DNA of 64,000 bases, from NCBI GenBank assembly GCA_027459765.1, contig DAIDHD010000038.1, forward strand, positions 1-64,000. The letters run 5' to 3'. The notes under the pieces are model-generated. The model was given only the letters and a program-made list of their open reading frames with translations, was not told the origin of the DNA and searched no databases. A program made the translations under genes and the position numbers. Position 1 is the first letter of the stretch; each line of letters begins with the position of its first letter. This DNA comes from Gammaproteobacteria bacterium. GTDB taxonomy: Bacteria; Pseudomonadota; Gammaproteobacteria; Steroidobacterales; Steroidobacteraceae. Below are positions 55,383-63,754 of the stretch, piece after piece.

Positions 55383-55481
55383 CGGTCCGCTGTTCAAGGG
55401 CAAACTCGCCGAAAGGCGGGGACGCAAAGCCTCCGGTCTAAGGGGCGCTCGCACACCGAGCGCTCGACGATAGCGGGGCCG
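55383..55481 (+). ncRNA. c-di-GMP-I riboswitch (GEMM)
   Basis: Leader RNA with the c-di-GMP class I core. Conserved parts in order: GGGCAAAC (55398-55405), a stem closed by a GAAA tetraloop (CGCC-GAAA-GGCG, 55407-55418), GGGACGCAAAGCC (55419-55431), CCGGTCTAA (55433-55441), a 7-bp P3 stem GCGCTCG/CGAGCGC (55445-55463) and the TAGCGGGG element (55471-55478). P1 can form between 55383-55391 and 55472-55481. The GGG in the ligand pocket is intact, as expected for c-di-GMP rather than the cGAMP variant. It ends about 105 nt before the FAD oxidoreductase gene. Confidence 0.88.
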
Positions 55482-55540
55482 CCAGAGCGGTGTCTGTTCG
55501 TGCTGGAATCGACACCGGGAGCCGATCCGTCGGCGAGCCT

Positions 55541-55579
55541 TGGAACGGCGAGGGAGTCGCATACAACCGTTCCAGGGGG
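55541..55579 (+). promoter_or_regulatory. candidate expression platform: hairpin beside the SD
   Basis: TGGAACGG (55541-55548) pairs perfectly with CCGTTCCA (55567-55574), 18-nt loop, directly abutting the G-rich SD (GGGGG, 55575-55579) of the gene at 55586. No U-run follows. A translational on/off mechanism under the riboswitch is likely. Confidence 0.5.
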
Positions 55580-55585
55580 TGCCCC

Positions 55586-56944
55586 ATGGCTACCAAGATC
55601 CAGCGTCCCGCCGGCGCCGACGCGTCCGGCCTCTTCCGCCGTCCCCGTCTGGTGCTGCGCGCGCGCCGCGCCGAGGACATCGCCGCCATCTTCGCGAAGA
55701 CGCGCCAGTTTCCCTCGCCGGTGCGCGTGATCGGCGCCGACTATTCCCAGACCCGCTGTGTCGGCGGCGACGGCGGCACCACGGTGGGCGTCGCGGCGCT
55801 CGACAAGGTGCTGGAGATCGGCGAGGACGCGGTGCGCGCCCAGGCCGGCGTGAAGGTGGCCGCGCTGGTGCGGCTGCTCAGCGAACGCGGACTGGAGCTG
55901 CCGCTCACCCCGGAGATCGGCAACATGTCGGTCGGGGCGCTCGCGGTGACCACGCTGCCCCAGGCCTCCTACGAGCCGGGGCTCGCGCAGATGTCCTCGC
56001 TGGTGACCGAGATGAAGGTCATCACGCCGCAGGGGCGCCAGCTCGTGGTGAACGAGCGCTCGCGCGATCTCATGCGCGTGCTCAAGTCGAGTTTCGGCCT
56101 GCTCGGCGCGGTGCACGAGGTGGTACTCAAGGTGCGCCCGCTGACGCCGGTACGCATCGAGTATCAGGCGTTGTCGCTCAAGGAGTTCGCGGCGCGCTTT
56201 GCCGAACTGGTGGCCGCGCCCGACGCCCTGCGCCTGCACATCTCGCCGTTCAACGACCGCATCACCGTCGAGCGGCGCTGCCTCGACGAATCGGCGAACC
56301 TGAGCCGCTCCGGCATCTGGCAGATCCGCAACTCCGTGATGCGCAACGTGCTGCCCGCGTTCGGCTCGAGCGTGGGCAGCGTGCTGGCGGCGCCGGGCCT
56401 GCGCGACGCCATGGCGAACGGCGTGGAGCGAGCGCTGCGCGCGACGCTCGATCGCGCGGCGAGCGGCGTCGTCATGCACGCGCACGAGTGGATGCGCGAG
56501 CTGCCGGCGGAGGCGTGGCGAGCCCGTCACACCTACAGCCTGTGGGCGTTTCCGCAGGCGGACTTCCCGCGCCGGCTCGGCGAGTACTTCGCGTTCTGCC
56601 GCGCGTACTACAAGGAGCACCGCTACCGCTGCAACGTGGTCAGCGGTGCGAGCCGGGTGCACCAGGACCGCGGCTCGCTGTTCAGCGTGAGCTACTCGGG
56701 GCCGGTGTTCACCCTCGAGCCGTCCTCGACCGGTGACAAGGGCTGGGACGACTTCCTGATCGACTTCAACGACTTCGCCTCGTCGCTCGGAGGCACGCCG
56801 ACCTTCAATCAGACCCGCGCGCTGCGGCCCGAACACGTGACGAAGGCGTTCGGCGAACGCGCCAAGCTGTTCCGCGCCCTGCGCGAGCGCACCGACCCGC
56901 TCAACCGGCTGCGCAATTCGTACTTCGCGAACCTGTTCGGCTGA
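55586..56944 (+). CDS. FAD-binding oxidoreductase (aldonolactone oxidase-like)
   Basis: 452-aa protein of the FAD_binding_4/PCMH family. N-terminal FAD domain (about 18-200) with RRAEDIAAIFAKTRQFP, VRVIGADYSQTRC, VAALDKVLEIGEDAVRAQAG and FGLLGAVHEVVLKVRPL; the C-terminal part has conserved HTYSLWAFPQADFPRRL. The position of the covalent-FAD His in the GxGHS motif is Tyr (GADYS), so FAD is probably noncovalent. Substrate unknown; lactone or sugar-acid oxidation is only one possibility. ATG at 55586 is preceded by GGGGG and a c-di-GMP riboswitch leader. Confidence 0.82.
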   Translation: MATKIQRPAGADASGLFRRPRLVLRARRAEDIAAIFAKTRQFPSPVRVIGADYSQTRCVGGDGGTTVGVAALDKVLEIGEDAVRAQAGVKVAALVRLLSERGLELPLTPEIGNMSVGALAVTTLPQASYEPGLAQMSSLVTEMKVITPQGRQLVVNERSRDLMRVLKSSFGLLGAVHEVVLKVRPLTPVRIEYQALSLKEFAARFAELVAAPDALRLHISPFNDRITVERRCLDESANLSRSGIWQIRNSVMRNVLPAFGSSVGSVLAAPGLRDAMANGVERALRATLDRAASGVVMHAHEWMRELPAEAWRARHTYSLWAFPQADFPRRLGEYFAFCRAYYKEHRYRCNVVSGASRVHQDRGSLFSVSYSGPVFTLEPSSTGDKGWDDFLIDFNDFASSLGGTPTFNQTRALRPEHVTKAFGERAKLFRALRERTDPLNRLRNSYFANLFG

Positions 56945-56972
56945 CCGGCCGCGCACGGCCGGCGCGCGGTCA
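56942..56972. terminator. possible bidirectional hairpin between convergent genes
   Basis: TGACCG (56942-56947) and CGGTCA (56967-56972) form the base of a GC-rich imperfect stem in the 25-bp gap between the FAD oxidoreductase and dps stops, covering both stop codons. There is no T-run, so termination ability is uncertain. Confidence 0.3.
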
Positions 56973-57452
56973 GGCCTTGTCCTGCAGGTGGGCCTCCAGG
57001 AACCAGAGGTACTTGTCGAGGTCGCGCGAAATTCCGGTGAATAGATCCGCCGTGTCGGCGTCTCCCATCTTGCCGGTGTCGTCGATGGCTTCGCGCACCG
57101 ACTTGCCGAAGGCGGCGATCTGGGTCGACAGATAGTGCAGGTGGTCCTTGCCGGCGGTGATGTTGAGCGGGTAGTTCTTGAGCTTGCTGCGCTTGGAGGC
57201 GACGGTGACCGTGCCCTCCGCCGTGCCGCCGAGGCTGGTCACCCGCTCGGCGATTTCATCGATCTGTTCGAGCACGGTGTCCGAGATCTTGTCGAACAGC
57301 TCGTGCAGCGCGATGAAGTTCGGACCCTTGACGTTCCAGTGCGCCTGCTTGACCTGACTCTGCAGGTCGATCGCGTCCGCAAGCCGGGCGTTGAGCACGG
57401 CGATGACGTTACGGCGGGTGCGCTCGGGCAGATCGATCTTGGTCTTGTACAT
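56970..57452 (-). CDS. dps: Dps-family DNA-binding ferritin-like protein
   Basis: 160-aa Dps protein, a dodecameric ferroxidase that protects DNA from peroxide and iron. Ferroxidase-site signature AHWNVKGPNFIALHELFDKI with DTVLEQIDEIAERV is intact. I chose ATG 57452 behind a GGAGA site; the frame is open to 57503. Converges with the FAD oxidoreductase gene. Confidence 0.93.
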   Translation of the reverse strand: MYKTKIDLPERTRRNVIAVLNARLADAIDLQSQVKQAHWNVKGPNFIALHELFDKISDTVLEQIDEIAERVTSLGGTAEGTVTVASKRSKLKNYPLNITAGKDHLHYLSTQIAAFGKSVREAIDDTGKMGDADTADLFTGISRDLDKYLWFLEAHLQDKA

Positions 57453-57506
57453 GACGACGGGTCTCCTCGCGAAAGTATGGTTTGCCTTGGGATCATTGTG
57501 CACCCG

Positions 57507-58469
57507 TCAGCCGCGAATCCCAACAAAGAAGGTCACGTCGGGGGCGGTGTTGACCGCGGCGTCCTCGGCCATGCCGAACTCGATGCGCCAGCGCCCGCCG
57601 AGCCGGTGCGTGGCGCCGAAGGAAAATTGCAGCGTGGGCCCGAGTAGACGCAGCTCCGTGTCCTGAACGCGTGCGGTGTTGCCGTCGAGCTGCGCGCGCA
57701 GCGACCAGGACTCGCCGAGCGTGCGCGACACCGAGGCGCGCGCGAACGCGGTGGTGCGGTGGGCGGCGCCGCCGAACAGACGGTCGCCGAACGGCTGGGT
57801 GACGCCGGCTTCCAGCGCGGCCTGCCAGCGCAAGCCGCGCCAGGCCGAGTGGGCCCATCCGGCCGCGTCCCAGGCGCCGTCACCGGCCAGCGCCGCCACC
57901 GGACCGGTGGGAGCGCCGAGGCCGCCCCAGAACGACAGCGTGTGCGCGGCGTCGTCGAGCGCGTACCAGCCGGCCTCGCCGGCGAGCTTGCCGACGTTCG
58001 TGCGCGCACCGGCGAGATCCAGGCGGCTGGCGCCGCTATAGGCGTACAGGAGTCGATCCTTGGGGAAGTACGGCCTGTTGCCCGGGTCCAAGCCGAAGAA
58101 CTGGTGCCAGCTGTCGATCGCGTGATCGAGGATGCCGCCGTCGTCGTGGTAGACCGGCAGCGACACCCGCCAGCGCCAGCCGTTGCCGAAGGCACGGTCG
58201 TAGGCGAGGTCGAGCGTGGTGCTCTCGCCGTCCACCACCAGCGATTCGGCGCCGCGCGTCTCGGCGTTGACCGTGTTGGTGACCGACAGCGCGGCCACCG
58301 CGGTCGCCGCATCGTCGCGGCGCGAGTCGCTCGGCAGTGGCAGGTAGAATCCGCGCAGCAGCGGATTCTGGTCGCGCGAGTAGAAGAAGTCGTCGGCGAG
58401 CGCCGCGCGCGGCGAGACGAACCCCGCCGCGAACAGCGCGGCCGCGGTGGCCGTCGGGAGCGCCCGCAC
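57507..58469 (-). CDS. DUF3187 outer-membrane beta-barrel-like protein
   Basis: 320-aa exported protein, signal peptide 1-25 (AAALFAAGFVSPRAALA), then DUF3187 features: DQNPLLRGFYLPLPSDSRRD, GNGWRWRVSLPVYHDDGGIL, and ends in an aromatic-alternating strand (DVTFFVGIRG), typical of an outer-membrane beta barrel. GTG start lies 3 nt after the ABC permease stop, so it belongs to the YtrA operon. Function unknown. Confidence 0.82.
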   Translation of the reverse strand: MRALPTATAAALFAAGFVSPRAALADDFFYSRDQNPLLRGFYLPLPSDSRRDDAATAVAALSVTNTVNAETRGAESLVVDGESTTLDLAYDRAFGNGWRWRVSLPVYHDDGGILDHAIDSWHQFFGLDPGNRPYFPKDRLLYAYSGASRLDLAGARTNVGKLAGEAGWYALDDAAHTLSFWGGLGAPTGPVAALAGDGAWDAAGWAHSAWRGLRWQAALEAGVTQPFGDRLFGGAAHRTTAFARASVSRTLGESWSLRAQLDGNTARVQDTELRLLGPTLQFSFGATHRLGGRWRIEFGMAEDAAVNTAPDVTFFVGIRG

Positions 58470-58472
58470 CCG

Positions 58473-59348
58473 TCAGGACTCCACGCGTCGCCAGCGCAGC
58501 TGTACCGCCGCGTACACCAGCGCCGCGCCGACGAGCACGCCGGTCCAGGTCGCGGGTCGCGACAGGAAGCCGCCCGGGTCGGGAAGCTGCCAGAGCGACG
58601 CGGGCGCGACGATGGAGTCGGCGCCGTCGCCGAGCCGCACCATCCCGGAGGCGCCTCGATTCGCGTGGAAGGCGACTCCGTAGAACCCCGCGATGCGGTC
58701 GCCGAGCAGGTCGGCGACCGCGTGACTGCCGAGGAAGGCCTTCTCCAGCAGCACGACCGCGAGCGGAGGCATCACCGCCCAGAGCGTCGCGGCGCGCCGT
58801 GCCCAGGCGGAGACGACGAGCAGCCAGCCCGCGAGCGGCAGGTACCAGAGCGCAGCGGCCGCGATGCCGTACATCCACAGCGCCTGCAGCTGCAGCCAGA
58901 GGCCGGGTTGGAACAGCGCGCCACCGAGCGTGGCTCGGGCTCGCACCGACACGATGAAGGCGATCACCAGCGTGGCGGCGTCGGTGGCCGCGAGGTACAC
59001 GAGCGGAATCGCCACCAGCGCCGTGCAGAGCTTGGCGAGCACGCTGGCGGAGTCCGCGATCGGCAACGACTTCCAGAACAGGATGCTGCGGTCCTTGCGC
59101 TCGGTGTACAGACAATCGATGAGATACCAGGTGCTGTAGACGCTCATGATGCCGAAGAACACCGCACCGAACCCGATCAGCACCAGCGCGCTGGCGGCGC
59201 GCATCTGCTCGACCGAGGTCAGCTCCTCGATCTGCACGCGCCCGAACAGCGTCGCGAGGATGAGCGCCGCGGCCGTGAACGCCGGAATCGTCCAGATGGC
59301 GCGGTTCTCCCACAATTCCCGCCGGACCAGCCAGATGAACCGGTTCAC
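58473..59348 (-). CDS. ABC-2-type transporter permease
   Basis: 291-aa membrane protein with about six hydrophobic segments and the ABC-2 type layout (RRELWENRAIWTIPAF at the N-terminus, IDCLYTERKDRSILFWKSLP in the cytoplasmic loop). It pairs with the ATPase whose stop overlaps its start (ATGA). Substrate unknown; in the YtrA/BcrA-like group such systems export antimicrobials or affect envelope state. Confidence 0.88.
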   Translation of the reverse strand: MNRFIWLVRRELWENRAIWTIPAFTAAALILATLFGRVQIEELTSVEQMRAASALVLIGFGAVFFGIMSVYSTWYLIDCLYTERKDRSILFWKSLPIADSASVLAKLCTALVAIPLVYLAATDAATLVIAFIVSVRARATLGGALFQPGLWLQLQALWMYGIAAAALWYLPLAGWLLVVSAWARRAATLWAVMPPLAVVLLEKAFLGSHAVADLLGDRIAGFYGVAFHANRGASGMVRLGDGADSIVAPASLWQLPDPGGFLSRPATWTGVLVGAALVYAAVQLRWRRVES

Positions 59349-60202
59349 GAGACACCTCCGGAGAGCTTGGCGACGAACAGATCGGAGACGCTCGGGGTGC
59401 GCGCCTCGCCGAGCGCCGCGAGCGCCGCGGCGGGCGCGTTCTCGAAGTACATCACCGTCTTGCCGAGCGTGCGGCGCTCGTGGAAGGGCCGCAGCGCCCG
59501 CGCCGCCTCCAGGCGCTGCTCGGGGATTTCGAGTGCGCTGAAGCGGGCACCCAGGCCCTCGATGGTCGAGTCGAGCACGATGCGGCCGCGGTCGATGAAC
59601 AGCACGTCGGTGAGCAGGTTCTCGACCTCCTCGACCTGGTGCGTGGTGATGAGGATGGTGCGGGTCTCGTCCATGTAGTCCTCGACCAGCGCGTCGTAGA
59701 AGGCGCGCCGCGCCAGCATGTCGAGCCCCAGCGTGGGCTCGTCGAGCAGCAGGAGCCGGGCGTCGATCGCCATGGTCAAGGCCAGGTGCACCTGGGTCTT
59801 CATGCCCTTGGAAAGTTCGCGGATGCGGCGGTTGCCGGCGATCCGCGCCTTGGCCAGCAGCTCGCGGGCGCGCTCGCGGCGAAAGCGCGGGTGGATGGCC
59901 GCGGTGAAGTCCACCGCCTGGTCGACCTTGAGCCAGCCCGGCAGCACCGCGACGTCGGCGATGAACGAGGCGTCGAGCATCAGCTCGGCGCGGTTCGCGA
60001 ACGGCTCGCGGCCGAGCACCGCGAGTTCGCCGTCGTAGGTGGTGAGTCCGAGCACCGCGCGCAGCGCGCTCGTCTTGCCGGCGCCGTTCGGACCGATCAG
60101 TCCGACGATGCGGCCGGCGTGCACGCTGAAGTCGACCTTGTCGAGCGCGACCTGGCTGCCGTAGCGTTTGCTGAGTTGCCTGGCTTCGATGAGCGTGTTC
60201 AT
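59345..60202 (-). CDS. ABC transporter ATP-binding protein
   Basis: 285-aa ATPase. Walker A GPNGAGKT, signature LSKGMKTQVHLALTMA (LSKGM), Walker B LLLLDEPTLGLD and H-loop ITTHQVEEVENLL. The C-terminal 75 residues are a family-specific extension (LRPFHERRTLGKTVMYFEN). The LSKGM signature and partner GntR gene match YtrB/YtrE-type transporters. Overlaps the regulator stop (ATGA). Confidence 0.92.
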   Translation of the reverse strand: MNTLIEARQLSKRYGSQVALDKVDFSVHAGRIVGLIGPNGAGKTSALRAVLGLTTYDGELAVLGREPFANRAELMLDASFIADVAVLPGWLKVDQAVDFTAAIHPRFRRERARELLAKARIAGNRRIRELSKGMKTQVHLALTMAIDARLLLLDEPTLGLDMLARRAFYDALVEDYMDETRTILITTHQVEEVENLLTDVLFIDRGRIVLDSTIEGLGARFSALEIPEQRLEAARALRPFHERRTLGKTVMYFENAPAAALAALGEARTPSVSDLFVAKLSGGVS

Positions 60203-60615
60203 GCGTCTTCCCGTGTGTCGAGAGGCGCAGCCGGACCGCGGCCGGGCGCCGGCGGCGTGACCGCGGGCGCGGCGGCGAGCAGCTCGCCGGGCGACAGGCC
60301 CAGGCGCTGGATCACCGCGAGCACCCGTGGCCACTCCTCGTGCAGGAAGCGCTCGCGCTCGCCTTTCAGCAGCAGCGTCCGCGCGCCCGCGCTCACGTAC
60401 ATCCCGCGGCCGCGGCGCTTCTCGACCAGCTGCTCGTCGACCAGTTCCTGGTAGCCCTTCAGCACGGTGATCGGGTTCAGCCGATAGTCCGCGGCGACGG
60501 CGCGCACGGAGGGCAACGGGTCACCCTCCTTGAGCGCGCCCTCGAGGATCAAGGCCACCATCCGATCGCGCAGTTGCCGATAGATGGGTTGCTGGTCGTT
60601 CCAGTTCGGATCCAT
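60199..60615 (-). CDS. GntR regulator, YtrA subfamily
   Basis: 138-aa short GntR regulator: winged HTH (about 8-76; PIYRQLRDRMVALILEGALK, LPSVRAVAADYRLNPITVLK, LVEKRRGRGMYVS) with a short helical dimerisation tail instead of an effector domain, the YtrA type. The tail ends in a Pro/Ala-rich stretch. It heads the ABC operon and probably represses it together with the small membrane protein gene just upstream. Confidence 0.9.
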   Translation of the reverse strand: MDPNWNDQQPIYRQLRDRMVALILEGALKEGDPLPSVRAVAADYRLNPITVLKGYQELVDEQLVEKRRGRGMYVSAGARTLLLKGERERFLHEEWPRVLAVIQRLGLSPGELLAAAPAVTPPAPGRGPAAPLDTREDA

Positions 60616-60675
60616 GTCCGCTCGCGCTGCCGCCGGCCCCGCGCCGTCCTGCGTACCGTGAAGTGGCGCCGTAGC

Positions 60676-60861
60676 CTAGCAGAACGACCCGGCGGCCTTC
60701 GGGCTGCCCGCCGTGGGCGCCGCCACCAGAGCCGCCACCGCCGTCGCGCGAGCCGAGTGCACGGTGCCGTCGAACAGATAGGCCACTCCGCCCAGCAGCG
60801 CGACGTTCAGGGACAAAGCGATGCAGAAGGCGGTGAATTTCGTGATGATCGAGTGATTCAT
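60676..60861 (-). CDS. small membrane protein, 61 aa, unknown
   Basis: ATG at 60861 has a strong GGAGGA site 8 nt upstream. Residues 8-29 (KFTAFCIALSLNVALLGGVA) form one transmembrane segment; the rest is an Ala/Thr-rich tail. It precedes the YtrA regulator by 60 bp on the same strand and is the first gene after the candidate operator at 60929. I do not recognise a family. Confidence 0.65.
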   Translation of the reverse strand: MNHSIITKFTAFCIALSLNVALLGGVAYLFDGTVHSARATAVAALVAAPTAGSPKAAGSFC

Positions 60862-60928
60862 GGCGTGTTCCTCCAAGTGCGTTGATTCGGACTTTCGCGT
60901 CAGGGACCGTTAGAGCATCCGTGACATG

Positions 60929-60950
60929 GTGTTATAGTAACGTACGACAC
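60929..60950 (-). promoter_or_regulatory. candidate YtrA-type operator/promoter
   Basis: A 22-bp imperfect palindrome with outer GTGT...ACAC and inner TA/TA pairs. Read on the minus strand it contains ACTATAACAC, whose TATAAC could be a -10 for the small membrane protein gene 70 bp downstream. It is the only AT-rich symmetric element in the 196-bp divergent region with mdh. Confidence 0.4.
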
Positions 60951-61057
60951 TACATCATGCAAGCACTTTGAGGACGGGACCGCACTGCCGCGGATTCCGT
61001 TACCATTTCGGCCGTTTCGTACCCCATCGGCCGTCCGACTCAAGGTCCACAACGCTC

Positions 61058-62035
61058 ATGAAGAAACCAGTCACCGTCACGATCACCGGCGGCGCCGGCA
61101 ACATCGGTTACGCCCTCGCCTTCCGGGTGGCCTCGGGCCAGATGCTGGGCAGCGACCAGCCGGTCAACCTCAACCTGCTGGAAGTACCGGCTGCGGCCAG
61201 CGCCGTCGCCGGCGTGCAGATGGAGCTCTGCGACTGCGCGTTCACGACCTTGAACCGCGTCACGGTCACCCACGACGCGGCGGTCGCCTTCCGCGACTGC
61301 GATTTCGCGCTGTTGATCGGCGCGCGGCCGCGCGGTCCCGGCATGGAGCGCAAGGATCTGCTGCTGGAAAACGCCAAGATCTTCTCGGCACAGGGCAAGG
61401 CGCTCGACGAGCACGCCAGCCGCAACGTGCGCGTGCTGGTGGTCGGCAATCCGGCCAACACCAACGCCCTGATCGCTCAGCACAACGCGCCCTCGCTGCC
61501 GCGGCGGAATTTCACCGCCATGACCCGGCTCGACCACAATCGTGCGCGGGCGCAGCTCGCGGAGCGCTCCGGCGCCGCGCTCGCCGACGTGCAGCGCCTC
61601 ATCGTGTGGGGCAACCACTCGGCGACGCAGTACCCCGACCTGCACCACGCCACCGTCGCGGGCAAGGCCGCGCTGTCGGTGGTGCCCGATTCCTGGTTCA
61701 AGGAGACGTTCATTCCGACGGTGCAGCAGCGCGGCGCCGCGGTGATCAAGGCGCGCGGCAGTTCCTCGGCGGCGTCGGCCGCGTCCGCGGCGCTCGACCA
61801 CGTGCGCGATTGGATGCTCGGCACGCCGGCGGGCGACTGGGTCAGCATGGCCGTGCCTTCCGACGGCAGCTACGGCATTCCGGAGGGAGTGATCTATTCC
61901 TATCCGGTGACCTGCAGCAACGGCGATTACCAGATCGTGCAGGGACTCTCGCTGACGGACTTCAGCCGCGACAAGATGCAGGCCACGCACCGCGAGTTGC
62001 TCGAGGAGCGCGACGGGGTGAAGGATCTGCTCTGA
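61058..62035 (+). CDS. mdh: malate dehydrogenase (NAD-dependent)
   Basis: 325-aa TCA-cycle enzyme. N-terminal NAD motif [20 protein letters not shown], substrate Arg region [46 protein letters not shown] and catalytic His in [17 protein letters not shown]. Layout is the MDH type with a longer mobile loop used by many Betaproteobacteria. ATG at 61058 starts [10 protein letters not shown]; the open frame upstream is not conserved-looking. Confidence 0.96.
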   Translation: MKKPVTVTITGGAGNIGYALAFRVASGQMLGSDQPVNLNLLEVPAAASAVAGVQMELCDCAFTTLNRVTVTHDAAVAFRDCDFALLIGARPRGPGMERKDLLLENAKIFSAQGKALDEHASRNVRVLVVGNPANTNALIAQHNAPSLPRRNFTAMTRLDHNRARAQLAERSGAALADVQRLIVWGNHSATQYPDLHHATVAGKAALSVVPDSWFKETFIPTVQQRGAAVIKARGSSSAASAASAALDHVRDWMLGTPAGDWVSMAVPSDGSYGIPEGVIYSYPVTCSNGDYQIVQGLSLTDFSRDKMQATHRELLEERDGVKDLL

Positions 62036-62114
62036 CTTGAATCCGCGCGGGCGCGCGCGCCGAAACGTCTTCGTCGGCACCGTCGTCGGTGGCCATCGAA
62101 GGAGGAATCAGCCC

Positions 62115-62537
62115 ATGTTGCGAATCGCCGCTCTCGCTCTGGCTCTCGCCGCGCCGCTGGCGCTCGCGCAGCAGCCCCGCACCGCCCCGGCGCCGGGTGC
62201 GGAGGTCTACATCATCGCGCCGCGCGACGGCGCGGTCGTCCACGGGCCGGTGACGGTGCGCTTCGGATTGAAGGGCATGGGGGTCGCGCCCGCGGGCGTC
62301 AAGGTCGACAACACCGGACACCACCACCTGCTGGTGGACACCGACCTCGCCAGTCTCGACCTCGACGCGCCGCTCCCGGCCAGCGACAAGGTGTTGCACT
62401 TCGGCAAGGGCCAGACGGAGACCGTGCTCGACCTCGCCCCTGGCAAGCACACCCTGGAACTCGTGCTCGGCGACTATCTGCACCGGCCCTTCGATCCGGT
62501 GCTGCACTCCAAGAAGATCACGATCACCGTGAAGTAG
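62115..62537 (+). CDS. DUF4399 exported protein
   Basis: 140-aa protein with signal peptide 1-19 (LRIAALALALAAPLALA) and a DUF4399 domain (YIIAPRDGAVVHGPVTVRFG, GVKVDNTGHHHLLVDTD, GKHTLELVLGDYLHRPF). The His-rich GHHHL segment could bind metal. SD GGAGGA lies 8 nt upstream. Function unknown; periplasmic. Confidence 0.88.
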   Translation: MLRIAALALALAAPLALAQQPRTAPAPGAEVYIIAPRDGAVVHGPVTVRFGLKGMGVAPAGVKVDNTGHHHLLVDTDLASLDLDAPLPASDKVLHFGKGQTETVLDLAPGKHTLELVLGDYLHRPFDPVLHSKKITITVK

Positions 62538-62548
62538 GCGGCAAGCGC

Positions 62549-63706
62549 ATGCGCGCGATCCTGCACGTCGACATGGACGCCTTCTACGCGTCGGTCGAGG
62601 AGCGGGATCGGCCCGAACTCGCAGGCAAGCCGCTGATCGTCGGCGGTCTCGGCGGTCGGGGCGTGGTGGCGGCCGCGAGCTACGCGGTGCGGCGCTTCGG
62701 GGTGCGTTCGGCCATGCCGATGCGCGAGGCGCTGCGCCGCTGCCCGCAGGCGGTATGCGTGTCGCCACGCATGGCCCGCTATCGGGAGGTGTCGGGACGG
62801 GTATTCGGGATCTTCCGGGACTTCACGCCGGTGGTGGAGGGGTTGTCCCTCGACGAGGCCTACCTCGACGTCACCGGCAGCCTGCGCCTGTTCGGCGCGC
62901 CCGACGCCATCGCGCGCGCGATCCGCGCCCGAATCCGCGCCGACACCGGACTCACGGCCTCGGTGGGGGTGGCGCACAACAAGCTCCTGGCCAAGATCGC
63001 CTCGGACCTCGACAAGCCCGACGGGCTCTTCTGCATCGCGCCGGATGCGGTGCACGCCGTGCTCGACCCGCTGCCGGTGGAGAAACTCCCGGGCATCGGC
63101 CCGCGCACCCTGCCCGGCGTGCACGCCGCCGGCATCCGTACCATCGGCGAATTGCGTCTCTCCCCCGAGAGCGTCGCGCGGCGGCTGTTCGGGCGGCACG
63201 CCGCGGCCATGCAGGCCCGCGCCGCCGGCATCGACGAGCGGCCGGTGGCGGCGGAACGCGAGGAGAAATCGGTGAGCGCCGAGGAGACCTTCTCGCAGGA
63301 CATCAGCGAGGCGCGCGACCTGGAGGCGCGCCTCTGGTCGCTCGCCGACCGGGCGTGCACCCGGCTGCGCGCGCATCGGCTCACCGCCGCAAGCGTGCAC
63401 CTCAAGGTCCGGCGCGCGGACTTTCGCACTTATACGCGCCAGCGCAGCCTCGGCGCGCACACCGACGCGACCGACGCGGTGGCCCGCCTGGCCGGCGAGA
63501 TGCTCGCCGAGTGGCGGCGCGATCATCCGCAGGCCGCGGTGCGTCTGCTCGGCGTCGGCCTCGGTACGCTGTCGGCGGCGCGCCAGGGTGATCTGTTCGA
63601 CGCCGGGACCCGGGGCAACGCACGCCTGGACGCGGCGATCGACGGCATCCGCGGGCGATTCGGCGCCGCGTTGATCACCCGCGCGAGCCGGCTGCCGCGG
63701 TCCTGA
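62549..63706 (+). CDS. dinB: DNA polymerase IV
   Basis: 385-aa Y-family translesion polymerase. Motifs: ILHVDMDAFYASVEERD (catalytic Asp), VVAAASYAVRRFGVRSAM, GLSLDEAYLDVT (catalytic SLDEAYLD), SVGVAHNKLLAKIASDLDKP. The little-finger domain follows, and QGDLF near the C-terminus (ARQGDLFDAG) is a beta-clamp-binding motif. It begins 11 nt after the DUF4399 stop. No LexA box was sought rigorously. Confidence 0.95.
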   Translation: MRAILHVDMDAFYASVEERDRPELAGKPLIVGGLGGRGVVAAASYAVRRFGVRSAMPMREALRRCPQAVCVSPRMARYREVSGRVFGIFRDFTPVVEGLSLDEAYLDVTGSLRLFGAPDAIARAIRARIRADTGLTASVGVAHNKLLAKIASDLDKPDGLFCIAPDAVHAVLDPLPVEKLPGIGPRTLPGVHAAGIRTIGELRLSPESVARRLFGRHAAAMQARAAGIDERPVAAEREEKSVSAEETFSQDISEARDLEARLWSLADRACTRLRAHRLTAASVHLKVRRADFRTYTRQRSLGAHTDATDAVARLAGEMLAEWRRDHPQAAVRLLGVGLGTLSAARQGDLFDAGTRGNARLDAAIDGIRGRFGAALITRASRLPRS

Positions 63707-63754
63707 GTCGGCAGCACGCCGCCGCGGCCGGATTGATATGATCCCCCGTACGCC

